NCBI GenBank assembly: GCA_900771995.1
Contig: CAAGQC010000020.1
Span: 1 to 14,528 of the forward strand
Source of the DNA: Lachnospiraceae bacterium
GTDB lineage: Bacteria; Bacillota; Clostridia; Lachnospirales; Lachnospiraceae
DNA: 14,528 nt
Direction: 5' to 3'
Under the pieces are notes generated by a model. The model was not told where the DNA came from, did not search any database, and was given only the letters and a program-made list of their open reading frames with translations. This document shows, piece by piece, positions 12,377 to 14,528 of this stretch; position 1 is the stretch's first letter, and the number at the start of each line of letters is the position of its first letter. The position numbers and the translations under genes were made by a program.

Positions 12377-14428
12377 ATGAAAAAACGAATCAGACTGAAA
12401 GGCAGGATCCGTACATATATCCAGTTTACCCTGTATCTGGGACTGCTGTTGCTGGCTATTGATGCGGCGGTATTTATGCTGGATTTCCGGGCGGGACTGC
12501 TTACCTTCGGATTTACGATTTTCTATTTTGCAATTACACTGACCCTGTATTTCTACAACAAGCCGATCATCATGAACGAATTGATCAGCTTTGCCACGGA
12601 ATACGGCCAGATCCAGCGGAAACTGCTGCGGGATCTGGATCTGCCCTATGCCCTACTGGACGACTCCGGGAAGGTGATCTGGACGAACATTGCCTTTGAG
12701 AACGTGGTGCATCAGCCCAAGGGTTACAACAAGTCCATCACTTCTCTGTTTCCTACGATCACCCGGGACAGGCTTCCGGACGATTCCGGAGTGGATGAGG
12801 CGCAGTACGAACTGGAATATGAAGGGTGCGAATATGTGGCCAAGTTCCGCAAGATCTCTCTGAAAGAGATGGCGGAACACAGCGATATGATCGATGCGGA
12901 AGGCTACAACGGTTACCTGATTGCTGTCTATCTGTTCGATGAGACGGCTCTGCATATCGCGCTGCAGGAAGTGGATGACCAGAGCCTGACTGTAGGCATG
13001 ATCTATCTGGACAACTACGAGGAAGCCCTGGAGAGCGTCGAGGAAGTCCGCAGATCCCTGCTGATCGCCCTGATCGACCGTAAGGTGAACAAGTATATTG
13101 CGTCTCTGGACGGTATCAGCAAAAAGCTGGAGAAGGACAAGTATCTGGTGATCATGCGGAAAAAAGCTGTGGCACAGCTGCAGGAGAACCGTTTTGATCT
13201 GCTGGAAGAAGTCAAGACCGTGAACATCGGTAACGAGATGGCGGTGACCATCAGTATCGGTATCGGTCTGGATGGCCTGACCTATGCACAGAACTACGAG
13301 TTCGCCCGTACCGCCATTGATCTGGCACTGGGACGCGGCGGCGATCAGGCGGTTATCAAGACTCCGGAGAGCATTACCTACTATGGCGGCAAGAGCCAGC
13401 AGGTAGAGAAGAATACCCGTGTCAAGGCCAGAGTAAAAGCTCATGCCCTGCGGGAGATCATCACCGGCAAGGACCGTGTCATTGTCATGGGACACAGGAT
13501 GCCGGATGTGGACAGCTTCGGCTCCGCAGTGGGTATCTACCGGATCGCCCAGACCCTCGGCAGAAAGGCTCACATTGTATTGAACGAGGCTACTACTTCG
13601 GTACAGCCTCTGGTAGAACTGTTTAAGAACAACCCGGAATATGACGAGGATATGATCATTACCAGCCAGCAGGCCATTGATATGGCGGGCAGCAATACGG
13701 TTCTGGTAGTGGTGGATGTCAACAAGCCCTCCATCACAGAGTGCCCGGACCTGCTTCGTTTCTGTAAATCCGTAGTGGTGCTGGATCATCACAGACAGGG
13801 GACGGAGACCATTGAGAATGCCACGTTATCCTATGTGGAGCCCTATGCATCCTCCGCCTGTGAAATGGTATCCGAGATCCTGCAGTACACCTATGATAAT
13901 ATCAAGATCCGCACGGAAGAAGCGGATTGCATGTATTCGGGTATCATGATCGATACCAATAACTTTATGACCAAGACCGGTGTCCGGACTTTCGAGGCGG
14001 CAGCCTTCCTGCGCAGAAACGGCGCGGATGTGACCCGTGTGAGAAAGCTGTTCCGCGAGGATGCGGCAGAATACAAGGCCAAGGCGGATGCAGTCAGTCA
14101 GGCGGAAATCTACAAGCAGTTCTTTGCCATTTCCCTGTGTACTGCAGAAGATCTGCCCAGCCCGACCATCATTGGTGCCCAGGCAGCCAACGAACTGCTG
14201 AATATCAAGGGCATCAAGGCCAGCTTTGTGCTTACCGATTATCAGGGTAAAATCTATGTCAGCGCCAGATCCATTGATGAAGTCAATGTACAGATCATCA
14301 TGGAGCGCATGGGCGGCGGCGGTCATATGAATACCGCAGCCTGCCAGATGGAAGGCGTGGGACTGGTAGAGGCCATCGGGGTATTGAAACACACCATCGA
14401 TGACATGCTGGAATCCGGAGAGATCTAG
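12377..14428 (+). CDS. gdpP: GdpP-type cyclic-di-AMP phosphodiesterase
   Basis: The 683-residue membrane enzyme hydrolyses c-di-AMP, which controls potassium and osmotic balance and wall stress. It has two membrane segments (about 14-35 and 40-60), a degenerate PAS domain (about 65-175), a degenerate GGDEF domain (about 195-330, with ALGRGGDQAVIK), then DHH and DHHA1 domains. Catalytic motifs are intact: GHRMPDVDS with H373, D377 and D379, VVDVNKPS, D470-H471-H472 in LDHHRQG, MIDTNNF, and GGGGH (646-650). ATG 12377 was chosen because AGAGG (12363-12367) is 9 bases upstream; a TTG at 12344 lies too near the promoter to be translated. Length and domain order match B. subtilis GdpP. In many Firmicutes rplI follows, which would be outside this window. 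Confidence 0.95.
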   Translation: MKKRIRLKGRIRTYIQFTLYLGLLLLAIDAAVFMLDFRAGLLTFGFTIFYFAITLTLYFYNKPIIMNELISFATEYGQIQRKLLRDLDLPYALLDDSGKVIWTNIAFENVVHQPKGYNKSITSLFPTITRDRLPDDSGVDEAQYELEYEGCEYVAKFRKISLKEMAEHSDMIDAEGYNGYLIAVYLFDETALHIALQEVDDQSLTVGMIYLDNYEEALESVEEVRRSLLIALIDRKVNKYIASLDGISKKLEKDKYLVIMRKKAVAQLQENRFDLLEEVKTVNIGNEMAVTISIGIGLDGLTYAQNYEFARTAIDLALGRGGDQAVIKTPESITYYGGKSQQVEKNTRVKARVKAHALREIITGKDRVIVMGHRMPDVDSFGSAVGIYRIAQTLGRKAHIVLNEATTSVQPLVELFKNNPEYDEDMIITSQQAIDMAGSNTVLVVVDVNKPSITECPDLLRFCKSVVVLDHHRQGTETIENATLSYVEPYASSACEMVSEILQYTYDNIKIRTEEADCMYSGIMIDTNNFMTKTGVRTFEAAAFLRRNGADVTRVRKLFREDAAEYKAKADAVSQAEIYKQFFAISLCTAEDLPSPTIIGAQAANELLNIKGIKASFVLTDYQGKIYVSARSIDEVNVQIIMERMGGGGHMNTAACQMEGVGLVEAIGVLKHTIDDMLESGEI

Positions 14429-14479
14429 GGATTCCCGTCTGAAAAATTATAAAAATATGGTAACTATTCAGAGCCATGC

Positions 14480-14527
14480 AAATTTAGACATAATGCCATG
14501 CTTGCATGAGCAATTATGGCTAAATTT
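14480..14527. repeat. Large imperfect palindrome at window end
   Basis: AAATTTAG (14480-14487) pairs with CTAAATTT (14520-14527). After an A/G mismatch, CATAATGC (14489-14496) pairs with GCAATTATG (14510-14518) with one bulged base. CATGC (14497-14501) then pairs with GCATG (14504-14508) around TT, with A14509 bulged. In all, 21 base pairs lie in 48 bases. No T-run is visible before the window ends, so a terminator cannot be confirmed. A dispersed palindromic repeat or the edge of a small non-coding element is possible. A smaller dyad, TCTGAA/TTCAGA, lies at 14438-14472. Confidence 0.6.
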
Positions 14528-14528
14528 A

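Noticed and set aside
12653..13792. Long open frame on the minus strand opposite gdpP (379 codons)
   Set aside because: It mirrors gdpP codons, with His/Gln/Leu-rich sequence and no domain, and gdpP itself has intact motifs throughout.
1..14528. CRISPR arrays, tRNA or rRNA genes, insertion sequences, defence or phage genes
   Set aside because: I read both strands for regular spaced repeats, cloverleaf-like sequences and transposase or defence motifs and saw none; the window is mostly housekeeping and transport.

Overview
The window most likely comes from a gut-type Clostridia, probably Lachnospiraceae. The reasons are the strong AGGAGG ribosome binding sites, SigA-like promoters, mixed base composition, a FeoB with a small Cys-rich partner, a LacL/LacM-type split beta-galactosidase, a GdpP protein and the rpsF-ssb-rpsR operon. 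This assignment is an inference from protein style; there is no rRNA here to confirm it.

Layout. (1) 1-3448, plus strand: an iron/metal block. It holds the 3' nine-tenths of feoB, a 46-residue FeoB-associated Cys-rich membrane protein, a Fur-like winged-helix regulator whose probable GTG start lies inside the previous gene, and a membrane-anchored heavy-metal-associated (HMA) protein. A perfect 16-bp hairpin closes the block. (2) 3573-4964, minus strand: an alanine/glycine:cation symporter of the AGCS family, with a 16-bp palindrome just upstream of its start. (3) 5041-8115, plus strand: a carbohydrate locus. It starts with a short wreck of a sugar ABC permease gene and continues with lacL and lacM, two overlapping genes for a heterodimeric GH2 beta-galactosidase. 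(4) 8094-8831, minus strand: a Sir2 deacylase whose 3' end overlaps that of lacM. (5) 9022-10065, plus strand: a membrane DUF218/YdcF protein and a DUF951 protein. (6) 10164-11264: rpsF-ssb-rpsR with its own promoter and a textbook terminator. (7) 11397-14428: a SpoU/TrmH-type RNA methyltransferase and a GdpP-type c-di-AMP phosphodiesterase, each behind its own promoter. The window ends in a large imperfect palindrome that may continue beyond it.

How the parts work together. The first block imports ferrous iron (FeoB) and probably handles or senses metal at the membrane. LacLM hydrolyses beta-galactosides, but its apparent ABC transporter neighbour survives only as a remnant, so sugar entry must be supplied elsewhere or the locus is decaying. 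The later part is conserved core machinery: ribosomal proteins S6 and S18 with SSB, RNA modification and c-di-AMP turnover.

I found no CRISPR array, tRNA, rRNA, insertion sequence or phage gene, and no clearly new multi-gene system. The most unusual items are the all-acidic FeoB insert, the Fur-like protein lacking the usual metal ligands, the permease remnant and the terminal palindrome.
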